A stretch of 64,000 nt of DNA, taken from Clostridia bacterium. GTDB taxonomy: Bacteria; Bacillota; Clostridia; Oscillospirales; Acutalibacteraceae. This document shows positions 7,405 through 14,120 of the stretch, one piece after another. Each line of letters opens with the position of its first letter. Within the stretch, counting starts at the first letter, position 1. The DNA lies in NCBI GenBank assembly GCA_017397845.1, contig JAFQHU010000009.1, positions 1 to 64,000 of the forward strand, written 5' to 3'. The position numbers and the translations under genes were made by a program. The notes under the pieces were generated by a model that made no database searches, was not told where the DNA came from, and saw only the letters and a list, made by a program, of their open reading frames with translations.

Positions 7405-8751
7405 ATGAGCAAAAGGCTTGACGGAGTTCTTACTGCCGTAAAGCGCGGACGCGGAGGTGTGGCTGTTGCACACAACAAAAACACGGCGGATATGCCCGTG
7501 GAAAGACTTCCCATTCCCGGAAAGGTAGTCATTTCCATGCAGCAGCATATAGGAGTGCCCTGTACTCCCGTGGTTAAGGTCGGCGACGAGGTGGCAGTAG
7601 GACAGGTAATAGGTGACAGCGACAAATTCATATCTGCACCTATCCACGCAACTGTTTCAGGTAGGGTAACGGCTGTCGGTGACATCAAATTGGCAAACGG
7701 TATCATTACCAAAGGTATCACCATCGAAAGTGACGGAGAAATGAGACTTTATGAGGGTATAAAGCCTCCGGTGGTAACCAATAAAAAAGAGCTTTGTGAA
7801 GCTGTAAGAGCTTCGGGTGTCGTAGGTCTCGGCGGTGCGGGATTCCCGACACACGTCAAATTCAATCTTCCCGATGACAGTAAGGTAGATACGCTGATTA
7901 TCAATGCCGCTGAATGTGAGCCGTATATCACCGTTGACTACCGTGAATGTATCGATAACACCAAATATATCATCAAAGGCGTTGAGCTTCTCAGAGATAT
8001 ATGCGGTTTCAAGCAGATTATTATTGCCATAGAGGACAATAAGCCTCAGGCTTTCAAGGATCTCAAAGCTTTTGCGGACAGCGACAACGATGCAGATGAT
8101 ACCATCAAGCTGATGACTCTCAAATCAAGATACCCCCAGGGTGCCGAGAAAATGATGGTCCTTTCAGCCACAGGAAGAAAGGTCCCCCCCGGAAAGCTTC
8201 CCTCAGATGTGGGCTGTGTGGTTATCAATGTGGCTTCTTTGGCTTTTATCGCCAGATATGTGGAAACAGGTAAGCCTTTGGTTTCTCGCTCTATTACCGT
8301 TGACGGCTCAGCGATTAAGGAGCCGAAAAATCTTCGTGTGCCCATCGGAACAAATATCCAGGATATTATCGATTATTGCGGCGGTTTCAAATCAGAGCCG
8401 AGAAAGATTCTTTCGGGCGGTCCGATGATGGGAATTGCCATATGTGATACCAATGCTCCCATCTGTAAGCAGAATAATGCCATTTTAGCCTTTGCCGACA
8501 GAAAGGATCTCATCAAAACCGAAAGAGAATGTATACGCTGCGGCAGATGTGTGGATGTGTGCCCCATGAGCCTTATGCCTACTCTTATCGAAAGATATGC
8601 CCGCGTCAAGGATGCGGAAAAATTAAATGACATCGGTGTTATGGTGTGTATGGAGTGCGGCTCCTGTGCCTACGCCTGTCCTTCAGGAAGACCTTTGGTG
8701 CAGTACATGAGACTTGCCAAACAGGTCGTAAGAGAGGGAGGTAAAAAATAA
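7405..8751 (+). CDS. rnfC: Rnf electron transport complex subunit RnfC
   Basis: Peripheral cytoplasmic subunit of the Rnf ferredoxin:NAD+ oxidoreductase, thought to carry the NADH/FMN site and two 4Fe-4S clusters. The 448-aa protein shows an N-terminal barrel-sandwich part (HIGVPCTPVVKVGDEVAVGQ), the Rossmann-like nucleotide region GLGGAGFPTHVKFN, and at the C-terminus two cluster motifs, CIRCGRCVDVCPMSL and CMECGSCAYACPSGR. ATG 7405 is preferred to ATG 7399 because AAGGAG (7391-7396) is 8 bases from the former and only 2 from the latter. Its stop codon overlaps the rnfD start. Confidence 0.95.
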   Translation: MSKRLDGVLTAVKRGRGGVAVAHNKNTADMPVERLPIPGKVVISMQQHIGVPCTPVVKVGDEVAVGQVIGDSDKFISAPIHATVSGRVTAVGDIKLANGIITKGITIESDGEMRLYEGIKPPVVTNKKELCEAVRASGVVGLGGAGFPTHVKFNLPDDSKVDTLIINAAECEPYITVDYRECIDNTKYIIKGVELLRDICGFKQIIIAIEDNKPQAFKDLKAFADSDNDADDTIKLMTLKSRYPQGAEKMMVLSATGRKVPPGKLPSDVGCVVINVASLAFIARYVETGKPLVSRSITVDGSAIKEPKNLRVPIGTNIQDIIDYCGGFKSEPRKILSGGPMMGIAICDTNAPICKQNNAILAFADRKDLIKTERECIRCGRCVDVCPMSLMPTLIERYARVKDAEKLNDIGVMVCMECGSCAYACPSGRPLVQYMRLAKQVVREGGKK

Positions 8752-9746
8752 TGAGTAAAAAGCTTACAGTAAGTCCGTCTCCTCATGTGCGTTCCAAGGA
8801 GACAACCACAGGCATTATGCTTGATGTGATTATTGCTCTTATCCCCGCACTTATTATGAGTGCTTACTATTTCGGTCTGAGAGCACTTTTACTTACCGCC
8901 GTATGTGTGGGCAGTGCCGTGCTTTCGGAGTATGTGTGCAGAAGAGTAATGAAAAGAAACAATACACTCGGTGATCTGAGTGCCGTGGTAACGGGTCTCA
9001 TTCTTGCTCTTAATCTTCCCTCGTCTCTTCCTTTATGGATGGGTGCTCTCGGCAGTATTATTGCCATCGTGGTGGTTAAGCAGATGTTCGGCGGTATCGG
9101 CCAAAATTTCGTTAATCCCGCCATGACAGCAAGAATCATCCTTATGGTATCCTTCCCCACAGCTATGGCTCATTGGGTAGCACCCTTTGCGGGAAGCTGG
9201 AGTCCCGATGCTGTCACAGCCGCCACACCGATGGCCGTTTTAGCCGGTGTGCAGGGCGGAGATGTTTCCGCTGTGGCTGATTCGCTTCCGTCACTTACGG
9301 GAATGCTTTTCGGTGTTCACGGCGGTTCGATGGGTGAGGTGTGCTCACTTGCACTTATTGCCGGCGGACTTTACCTTATTATCAGAAAGGTCATTTCTCC
9401 CATCATTCCTCTTTGCTTCATCGGTACTGTTGCCGTATTTATGCTTATTGCGGGGGGCGGAAGTCTCGAATTTACCGCCTATCAGCTTTTGGGCGGCGGT
9501 CTTATGCTCGGTGCTTTCTTTATGGCTACCGATTATTCGACCTCTCCTCTCAATAAAAAGGGAAAGATTATCTTTGGTATCGGTTGCGGTCTTATCACCT
9601 CGATTATCCGTATTTTCGGCTCACTTCCCGAAGGTGTATCCTTCTCTATTATCCTCATGAACATCCTCGTTCCCCATATAGAAAACCTTACCACTCCCAA
9701 ACCCTTCGGCTATGTTAAGGAAAAGAAAGGGGGCAAGGCAGAATGA
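8751..9746 (+). CDS. rnfD: Rnf complex membrane subunit RnfD
   Basis: A 331-aa multi-pass membrane subunit (about nine helices) that carries covalent FMN in characterised complexes. The attachment region is visible as SPDAVTAATPMAVLAG, with candidate flavinylated Thr at 156 or 159. The NqrB/RnfD landmarks GGIGQNFVNPAMTAR and GAFFMATDYSTSPLN are intact. The ATG overlaps the rnfC stop (TAATG) and uses a GGGAGGT RBS inside rnfC, indicating tight translational coupling. Confidence 0.95.
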   Translation: MSKKLTVSPSPHVRSKETTTGIMLDVIIALIPALIMSAYYFGLRALLLTAVCVGSAVLSEYVCRRVMKRNNTLGDLSAVVTGLILALNLPSSLPLWMGALGSIIAIVVVKQMFGGIGQNFVNPAMTARIILMVSFPTAMAHWVAPFAGSWSPDAVTAATPMAVLAGVQGGDVSAVADSLPSLTGMLFGVHGGSMGEVCSLALIAGGLYLIIRKVISPIIPLCFIGTVAVFMLIAGGGSLEFTAYQLLGGGLMLGAFFMATDYSTSPLNKKGKIIFGIGCGLITSIIRIFGSLPEGVSFSIILMNILVPHIENLTTPKPFGYVKEKKGGKAE

Positions 9747-10318
9747 AAAAATTAAACGTTAAAGATGTTCTCATTCCTACTGTGGCACTTTTGGTTATCT
9801 GTTTTATTGCAACTGCACTTTTAGCCTTCACGAACAGCATTACTGTAGAAAAGATAGCACTCAATGCTGTGGAAACTGAAAATGCCAGCCGTAATGTGGT
9901 ACTGCCCGACGGTGCTTCCTACAGTGAGGTCACTAAAGCAGAAAACGGCGTTACCTACTGCACAGGCTACGACAAAATCGGTAATGAAATCGGTTATGTT
10001 TTCACTGCCGGTGCCAAAGGCTACGGCGGAACAGTTTCCGTTATGGTCGGTCTTGACAAAGAAGGTACCGTAACGGGTATTGAAATCCTTTCCCACAGTG
10101 AAACACCCGGTCTTGGTGCCAATGCCGTAAAAGATGACTTTAAGGGCAGATTTACGGGTAAAAGCGGTATTCTTACCGTGGACAAGGTTTCCAATGACGG
10201 TCAGAATATTCAGGCAATTACGGCCGCTACCATTACATCCAAGGCAGTGGTAAGCGCGGTAAATACTATCATCGAAACTTATACACAGATTATGACGGGA
10301 GGTGGCACTAATGGCTAA
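9743..10318 (+). CDS. rnfG: Rnf complex FMN-binding subunit RnfG
   Basis: One N-terminal transmembrane helix (residues 8-30) is followed by an extracytoplasmic FMN-binding domain with GYVFTAGAKGYGGTVSVMVG and SHSETPGLGANA. The flavinylation site is ITAATITSKAVV (Thr near residue 163), corresponding to the S/T-G-A-T consensus but with Ala in place of the usual Gly. ApbE encoded at the operon head is expected to load it. It overlaps rnfD by four bases. Confidence 0.94.
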   Translation: MKKLNVKDVLIPTVALLVICFIATALLAFTNSITVEKIALNAVETENASRNVVLPDGASYSEVTKAENGVTYCTGYDKIGNEIGYVFTAGAKGYGGTVSVMVGLDKEGTVTGIEILSHSETPGLGANAVKDDFKGRFTGKSGILTVDKVSNDGQNIQAITAATITSKAVVSAVNTIIETYTQIMTGGGTNG

Positions 10319-10994
10319 GCTTACAAAAGAATTTTCAAAGGGCATTATTGCCGAAAACCCTGTTCTCAGATTGGTACTCGGCACCTGTCCCACTCTGGCA
10401 ACCACTACCTCGGTGGAAAGTGCCATAGGTATGGGTCTTGCTGCATCGATAGTTCTCGTATGCTCAAACATCGTTATTTCAGCACTCAGAAAGGTTATTC
10501 CCGACAAAGTAAGAATTCCCGCTTATATTGTCGTTATTGCTTCCTTTGTTACCATCGTTCAGATGGCGGTAAAGGCTTTCCTTCCTTCGCTTGATGAGCA
10601 GCTCGGTGTGTATCTTCCTCTTATCGTTGTTAACTGTATTATCCTCGGCAGAGCGGAAGCCTTCGCAGGTAAAAATCCCGTGCTTGCATCAGCAGTAGAC
10701 GGACTGGGAATGGGTGTTGGCTTTACTGCGGCCCTCTTCCTTATGGGTGCCGTACGTGAAATTTTTGGTGCAGGAACCTTCCTTGGTACAGGCGTTCCCT
10801 TCCTTGAAAGCAACCCGATGCTTATATTCATCCTTCCTCCCGGCGGCTTCTTTGTTTACGGTATTCTTATGGCAGCGGTTAACCGTCTGGCTGAAAAGAA
10901 GGGCAAGCCCAGAGCGGAGCTTCGCGGATGTGAGGCATGTCCCATGGCACAGAGCTGTGCTATAAGAAAAACAGATAAGGAGGCAGCAGAATAA
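10311..10994 (+). CDS. rnfE: Rnf complex membrane subunit RnfE
   Basis: A 227-aa membrane protein with about six helices, member of the NqrD/NqrE-RnfA/RnfE pair. Start MAKLTKEFSKGIIAENPVLR and the LGTCPTLATTTS and LPLIVVNCIILGRAEAFA motifs place Cys residues in the inverted half-helices that hold the intramembrane iron centre in this family. An unusual Cys-containing tail (CEACPMAQSCA) ends the protein, as in many clostridial RnfE proteins. ATG 10311 lies behind GGGAGGTG and overlaps rnfG by eight bases; the GTG at 10302 is within the RBS. Confidence 0.93.
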   Translation: MAKLTKEFSKGIIAENPVLRLVLGTCPTLATTTSVESAIGMGLAASIVLVCSNIVISALRKVIPDKVRIPAYIVVIASFVTIVQMAVKAFLPSLDEQLGVYLPLIVVNCIILGRAEAFAGKNPVLASAVDGLGMGVGFTAALFLMGAVREIFGAGTFLGTGVPFLESNPMLIFILPPGGFFVYGILMAAVNRLAEKKGKPRAELRGCEACPMAQSCAIRKTDKEAAE

Positions 10995-11587
10995 TGACTA
11001 AAGAACTTTTTTCTATTCTTTTAACAGCCATTCTTACTCAAAACTTTGTTTTGGCTAAATTCCTAGGTATCTGTCCCTTCCTCGGTGTTTCCAAAAAGCT
11101 TAACACAGCAGTAGGTATGAGTGCGGCGGTTATCTTTGTTATGGCTCTTGCAACAGCGGTTACCTATCCCATCAACAAGTTCCTGCTTGTTAAAAATGAT
11201 CTGGAATACCTTCAGACAATCGTATTTATTTTAGTTATTGCTGCACTTGTTCAGTTGGTAGAAATCATTCTCAAAAAGTATATTCCCGCTCTTTATAATG
11301 CTCTGGGCATTTATCTTCCTCTCATTACCACCAACTGTGCCGTTCTCGGTGTAGTTATCCTTAATGTGGATGAGGGCTACAACTTCGCACAGTCCATGTT
11401 CAGCTCGGTCGGTGCAGGTCTCGGCTTTATGCTGGCAATGGTAATGTTTGCCGGTGTCAGAGAAAGACTCGAATCCTGCGACATTCCCAAATTTATGCAG
11501 GGACTTCCCATTACTTTGGTCGCCGCATCACTGGTTTCCGTTTCCTTCCTCGGATTTACGGGAATCGTAGAAAATATATTTGCATAA
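10994..11587 (+). CDS. rnfA: Rnf complex membrane subunit RnfA
   Basis: A 197-aa membrane subunit with about six helices, the partner of RnfE. Conserved segments are QNFVLAKFLGICPFLGVSKK and YLPLITTNCAVLGVVI, each with the Cys expected to ligate the intramembrane 2Fe-2S centre, plus GAGLGFMLAMVMFAGVRERL. The start codon overlaps the end of rnfE (TAATG). Confidence 0.95.
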   Translation: MTKELFSILLTAILTQNFVLAKFLGICPFLGVSKKLNTAVGMSAAVIFVMALATAVTYPINKFLLVKNDLEYLQTIVFILVIAALVQLVEIILKKYIPALYNALGIYLPLITTNCAVLGVVILNVDEGYNFAQSMFSSVGAGLGFMLAMVMFAGVRERLESCDIPKFMQGLPITLVAASLVSVSFLGFTGIVENIFA

Positions 11588-11599
11588 GGGGGTAATGAT

Positions 11600-12412
11600 A
11601 TGAGTCAGATTATTATTGCTGTGGTAATTGTATCGGTTATCGGACTTATCGCAGGTCTCGGTCTTGCTGTTGCTTCTGCTGTTTTCGCTGTACCCGTCGA
11701 TGAAAAAGCCGAAAAGATAAGAGAATGTCTCCCCGGTGCGAACTGCGGTGCCTGCGGCTTTACGGGCTGTGACGGTTATGCAGCCGCACTCTCGGAGGGT
11801 AAAACGAGCGAATGTAATCTTTGTACCCCCGGCGGTAATGACACCGCCAGACAGATAGGTGAAATCATGGGCCTCGAAGTGGGCAAAATTACACCGATGG
11901 TTGCCGCTGTAATGTGCCAGGGCAACAGAACCAATGTAGAGGACAAGCTGGAATACAGCGGTGTGCATTCATGTAAGATGGCTACACAGCTTTTCGGCGG
12001 CCCAAAAAATTGCGTTTACGGCTGTATTGGCTTCGGTGATTGTGCAGAGGTTTGTCCCTATGATGCAATCTTTATTTGTGACGGTGTGGCAAGAATCAAT
12101 CCTGACAAATGCCGTGCCTGTAAAAAGTGTATTTCCGCCTGCCCCAGAGGTCTTATCGATCTGTTCCCCTTAGATACCACAAAAGCGGCTGTTTTATGCC
12201 GTAATCATGATAAGGGTGCTCAGACCCGCAAACAGTGCAAAGCGGGCTGTATAGGCTGTATGAAGTGCGTTAAGGCATGTCCTGTGGAAGCGGTAAGCAT
12301 AAATAATTTCTGCGCTACCGTTGACTACGATAAATGTATAGGCTGCGGTAAATGCCATGAGGCTTGTCCCGTCGGTGCGATCGATATTTATACCATCAAA
12401 AAGCATTTCTGA
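11600..12412 (+). CDS. rnfB: Rnf complex ferredoxin-type subunit RnfB
   Basis: This subunit accepts electrons from reduced ferredoxin. The 270-aa protein has an N-terminal membrane helix (residues 4-30), the 4Fe-4S domain NCGACGFTGCDGYA, then Cys motifs CIGFGDCAEVCPYDA, CRACKKCISACPRGL, CIGCMKCVKACPVEA and CIGCGKCHEACPVGA. That makes about five clusters, in line with clostridial RnfB. It is the last gene of the operon, behind a GGGGG-type RBS. Transcription probably ends at the hairpin at 12451-12475. Confidence 0.95.
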   Translation: MSQIIIAVVIVSVIGLIAGLGLAVASAVFAVPVDEKAEKIRECLPGANCGACGFTGCDGYAAALSEGKTSECNLCTPGGNDTARQIGEIMGLEVGKITPMVAAVMCQGNRTNVEDKLEYSGVHSCKMATQLFGGPKNCVYGCIGFGDCAEVCPYDAIFICDGVARINPDKCRACKKCISACPRGLIDLFPLDTTKAAVLCRNHDKGAQTRKQCKAGCIGCMKCVKACPVEAVSINNFCATVDYDKCIGCGKCHEACPVGAIDIYTIKKHF

Positions 12413-12423
12413 TCGGGGTCTTT

Positions 12424-12475
12424 AACCTCTGTTTTCGCATAGCGAATCCTCCTCCCCTTTTAGGGGAGGTTTTTT
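12424..12475. repeat. REP-like element 1, doubling as the rnf operon terminator
   Basis: The element contains TTCGCATAGCGAA followed by CCTCCCCT-TTT-AGGGGAGG and TTTTTT. The second hairpin (12451-12469) plus T-run is a good intrinsic terminator for rnfB. Its sequence is nearly the same as the element at 13057-13106 and in the same orientation. Confidence 0.75.
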
Positions 12476-12487
12476 GATTTTTGATAT

Positions 12488-12532
12488 AGCCGCCTCTGAA
12501 AGGGGAGGTGCCATGAAATGGCGGAGGAGTCT
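12488..12532 (+). repeat. REP-like element 2
   Basis: About 45 bases containing CTGAAAGGGGAGGTGCCATG and ending GGCGGAGGAGTCT. It is almost identical to element 3, which starts two bases further on. GCCAT-GAA-ATGGC forms a hairpin. Confidence 0.75.
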
Positions 12533-12533
12533 T

Positions 12534-12579
12534 AGCCTCCCCCTGAAAGGGGAGGTGCCATGAAATGGCGGAGGGGTCT
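12534..12579 (+). repeat. REP-like element 3, left inverted repeat of the DUF559 unit
   Basis: The element reads AGCCTCCCCCTGAAAGGGG, then a GCCAT-GAA-ATGGC hairpin, and ends GGAGGGGTCT. Its two ends match, in inverted orientation, the ends of the element at 13057-13106 (GACCCCTCC ... TTTCAGGGTAGGCT). The pair flanks the DUF559 gene and its promoter. Confidence 0.75.
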
Positions 12580-12585
12580 GTTCAC

Positions 12586-12615
12586 TTGACAAATACATCC
12601 ACTTTACAGTAAAAT
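12586..12615 (+). promoter_or_regulatory. Promoter of the DUF559 gene
   Basis: TTGACA and TAAAAT with an 18-base spacer, starting only seven bases inside the left repeat, so promoter and gene form one package between the repeats. Confidence 0.65.
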
Positions 12616-12646
12616 ATATACAGCTTGTAAATCAATGGAGATAAAT

Positions 12647-13042
12647 ATGAACGACGAAAAAGATTACGAATACACAGCATACAGTAAAGAGCTGGTTCCT
12701 TCGGCGAGAGAATTACGGAAAGCTATGACCCCGCAGGAACGACATTTATGGTATGATTTTTTAAGAGATTATCCGATAAAGTTTTACAGACAGCGTCCCA
12801 TAGGAGCATATATAGCAGATTTTTATTGTTCTAAAGCCAAATTGGTAATAGAAATAGACGGAAGTCAGCATTATACTGATGAAGGGAAGAAATACGATGA
12901 TAACAGAACAGAGGTTATTAATCAGTTTGGTGCTGATGTTATAAGGTTTTCGAATCACGATATTAATGTTAATTATGAGGGCGTTTGTATTGTGATAGAC
13001 AGAGAGATAAAAAAACGTATCGGGGATTTTAGTGGTCGGTAA
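12647..13042 (+). CDS. DUF559 (Vsr-like) endonuclease domain protein
   Basis: A 131-aa protein that is entirely a DUF559 domain, a member of the PD-(D/E)XK/Vsr-like nuclease group. Landmarks are LRKAMTPQERHLWYDFLRD, KFYRQRPIGAYIADFYC, KLVIEIDGSQHY (the acidic core with E/D) and NRTEVINQFGADVIRFSN. Family members are presumed DNA endonucleases, but the cellular role is not established. ATG 12647 has GGAG seven bases upstream; ATG 12635 has no RBS. The gene lies alone between inverted REP-like elements and has its own promoter, unlike the operons around it, which suggests an acquired cassette. Confidence 0.85.
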   Translation: MNDEKDYEYTAYSKELVPSARELRKAMTPQERHLWYDFLRDYPIKFYRQRPIGAYIADFYCSKAKLVIEIDGSQHYTDEGKKYDDNRTEVINQFGADVIRFSNHDINVNYEGVCIVIDREIKKRIGDFSGR

Positions 13043-13056
13043 ATATTTAGGTATAT

Positions 13057-13106
13057 GACCCCTCCGTCTTCGCATAGCGAATCCACCTCCCCTTTCAGGG
13101 TAGGCT
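13057..13106 (-). repeat. REP-like element 4, right inverted repeat of the DUF559 unit
   Basis: Fifty bases from GACCCCTCC through TTCGCATAGCGAA to CCTCCCCTTTCAGGGTAGGCT. It is inverted relative to element 3 and parallel to element 1. It begins 15 bases after the DUF559 stop codon. Confidence 0.75.
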
Positions 13107-13122
13107 AATAAAAACAAAAACA

Positions 13123-13145
13123 CCCCTCACCGTAAAGGTGAGGGG
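13123..13145 (-). terminator. Terminator of the 35-aa peptide gene
   Basis: A perfect 9-bp stem CCCCTCACC / GGTGAGGGG with a five-base loop, followed on the minus strand by a long T-rich tract. Confidence 0.8.
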
Positions 13146-13160
13146 ATTAACTGTATTTGA

Positions 13161-13268
13161 TTATTCAGCGTCCTCTGCTTTTTTGCCCCAAAGAGCGTCA
13201 TAGATACCGTCGAGAATTTTTTTCAGCAATTCGATAAAATCTTCTAAGGTGAACTCAATTTTAAACAT
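13161..13268 (-). CDS. 35-aa amphipathic helical mini-protein A
   Basis: The frame starts at ATG 13268 behind AAAGGAG and ends at TAA 13163-13161. The peptide begins MFKIEFTLEDFIELLKKILD and ends GKKAEDAE. After about six residues it reads as one amphipathic helix with hydrophobic residues at three-to-four spacing (F, I, LL, IL, I, L, W). There is no signal peptide and no Cys. It has a near-consensus promoter, a strong RBS and its own terminator, which argues for real and high expression despite the tiny size. It resembles mini-proteins B and D (ILE/IFD core, acidic A-E C-terminus). I do not recognise a named family; function unknown. Confidence 0.7.
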   Translation of the reverse strand: MFKIEFTLEDFIELLKKILDGIYDALWGKKAEDAE

Positions 13269-13306
13269 TATATTTTCTCCTTTTTAAGTATATTTTATTT
13301 GAGTAT

Positions 13307-13335
13307 ATTTTAACTTATAATTTTACCTTTGTCAA
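13307..13335 (-). promoter_or_regulatory. Promoter of mini-protein A
   Basis: TTGACA (13335-13330) and TAAAAT (13312-13307) with exactly 17 bases between, about 40 bases upstream of the ATG. Confidence 0.7.
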
Positions 13336-13387
13336 TCTGAAAAGGTTGCTGACGGGGAATTTTAAATATATTTAATAAAAATAAAAA

Positions 13388-13405
13388 CCTCACCTTACGA
13401 TGAGG
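13388..13405 (-). terminator. Terminator of the mini-protein C-B operon
   Basis: A 7-bp stem (CCTCACC / GATGAGG, one wobble pair) with a TTTTTATTTTT tract on the minus strand, 33 bases after the stop of mini-protein B. Confidence 0.7.
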
Positions 13406-13438
13406 CTTTATACGATTTAAATCATATAAATGATTAGA

Positions 13439-13576
13439 TTATTCAGCTGCGTCCCAGCCTTCTTCTGTAGCGATGAAGCCGAATACGTCTTCAAGAATTC
13501 TCTTGATGAAGTCGATAAGCCACTGGAATGTGAACTTGAATTCGGGATCTGTTACAACAAAATCTTTAATTTCCAT
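13439..13576 (-). CDS. 45-aa amphipathic helical mini-protein B
   Basis: I take ATG 13576, nine bases after AAAGGAG, as the start; the longer frame to 13621 has no RBS. The product begins MEIKDFVVTDPEFKFTFQWL, continues LIDFIKRILEDVFGFI and ends EEGWDAAE. The central stretch is an amphipathic helix with the WLIDFIKRIL core. That core is close to the core ALIDFIKAIF of mini-protein D and to the C-terminal tail of the CotH-like protein at 50659. No signal peptide, Cys or known domain. It follows mini-protein C by 48 bases and is probably co-transcribed with it. Confidence 0.7.
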   Translation of the reverse strand: MEIKDFVVTDPEFKFTFQWLIDFIKRILEDVFGFIATEEGWDAAE

Positions 13577-13624
13577 TATTAGGTACTCCTTTCTTAAGAA
13601 TTGATCTGCACTAAAAATCAAAAA

Positions 13625-13774
13625 TTAGAATTCGTTTCTGAGAAGTGCATTGATGAAGTCAATGATTACATTGATGAGAGCTGCAAGAGTGAGGGGCTCA
13701 ACTACTTCGTTGCCATCAACAACATATTTGATTTCGCCGTTTAATACGTCAATCTTTTCAATCTGGTAATCCAT
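13625..13774 (-). CDS. 49-aa mini-protein C with C-terminal amphipathic helix
   Basis: Starts at ATG 13774, eight bases after an AAAGGAGG site, and ends TAA at 13627-13625. The N-terminal half (MDYQIEKIDVLNGEIKYVVD) looks like a beta hairpin. The C-terminal half, TLAALINVIIDFINALLRNE, is a strongly hydrophobic amphipathic helix with the same I-D-F-I core as B and D. It has the best promoter of the group and is first of a two-gene operon. No recognised family. Confidence 0.7.
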   Translation of the reverse strand: MDYQIEKIDVLNGEIKYVVDGNEVVEPLTLAALINVIIDFINALLRNEF

Positions 13775-13823
13775 TATGCAGTTCCTCCTTTATGTATTTC
13801 CTGATATTCCTCAGGATAGCTAT

Positions 13824-13852
13824 ATTATATACCATCATTTTTCGTTTGTCAA
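13824..13852 (-). promoter_or_regulatory. Consensus promoter of the mini-protein C-B operon
   Basis: A perfect TTGACA (13852-13847), 17-base spacer and perfect TATAAT (13829-13824) on the minus strand. A short leader hairpin, TCCTGA / TCAGGA at 13799-13816, precedes the RBS. Confidence 0.8.
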
Positions 13853-13956
13853 TAGAAAATTCATAAATTTGTTAAAAAACTTTGAATTAAAAAGTATTAA
13901 GCGATTATTCTATTACTTTTTTTCATTGCTACCTGCTGTTTTTATCACAAAAAAAC

Positions 13957-13982
13957 GTCTCCCCCGACGAATCAGGGGAGAC
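13957..13982 (-). terminator. Terminator of the lysozyme-like gene, at the end of a 140-base 3' UTR
   Basis: GTCTCCCC / GGGGAGAC stem with a 10-base loop and a T7 tract on the minus strand. Between it and the lysozyme stop at 14121 about 138 bases hold no convincing reading frame. In the whole gap 13775-14120 I see only this hairpin and the promoter region of mini-protein C. Confidence 0.75.
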
Positions 13983-14120
13983 TCAACAAATGCGTATATA
14001 TAAAGCACAGCATCAGATTCCGTTCCGGAAATTTATTATATGAGTAAAGGTTTCTCTACTTGTTGCCATATAGGTTTTTTCGTTGTTAAAGTTTCTTTTG
14101 CTGTGCGCTGAAGGAGCGGC

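Noticed and set aside
12424..13106. Classical insertion sequence or prophage remnant
   Set aside because: No transposase, integrase or phage structural gene, and no target-site duplication could be recognised; the unit is described instead as a nuclease gene with inverted repeats.
12761..13123. 120-codon minus-strand frame over the DUF559 gene
   Set aside because: It is the shadow of a recognised DUF559 domain and runs through the right REP-like element; no family match.
13776..14003. 75-codon plus-strand frame upstream of the mini-protein operon
   Set aside because: It covers the consensus minus-strand promoter 13824-13852 and the terminator 13957-13982, has no RBS and a low-complexity composition.
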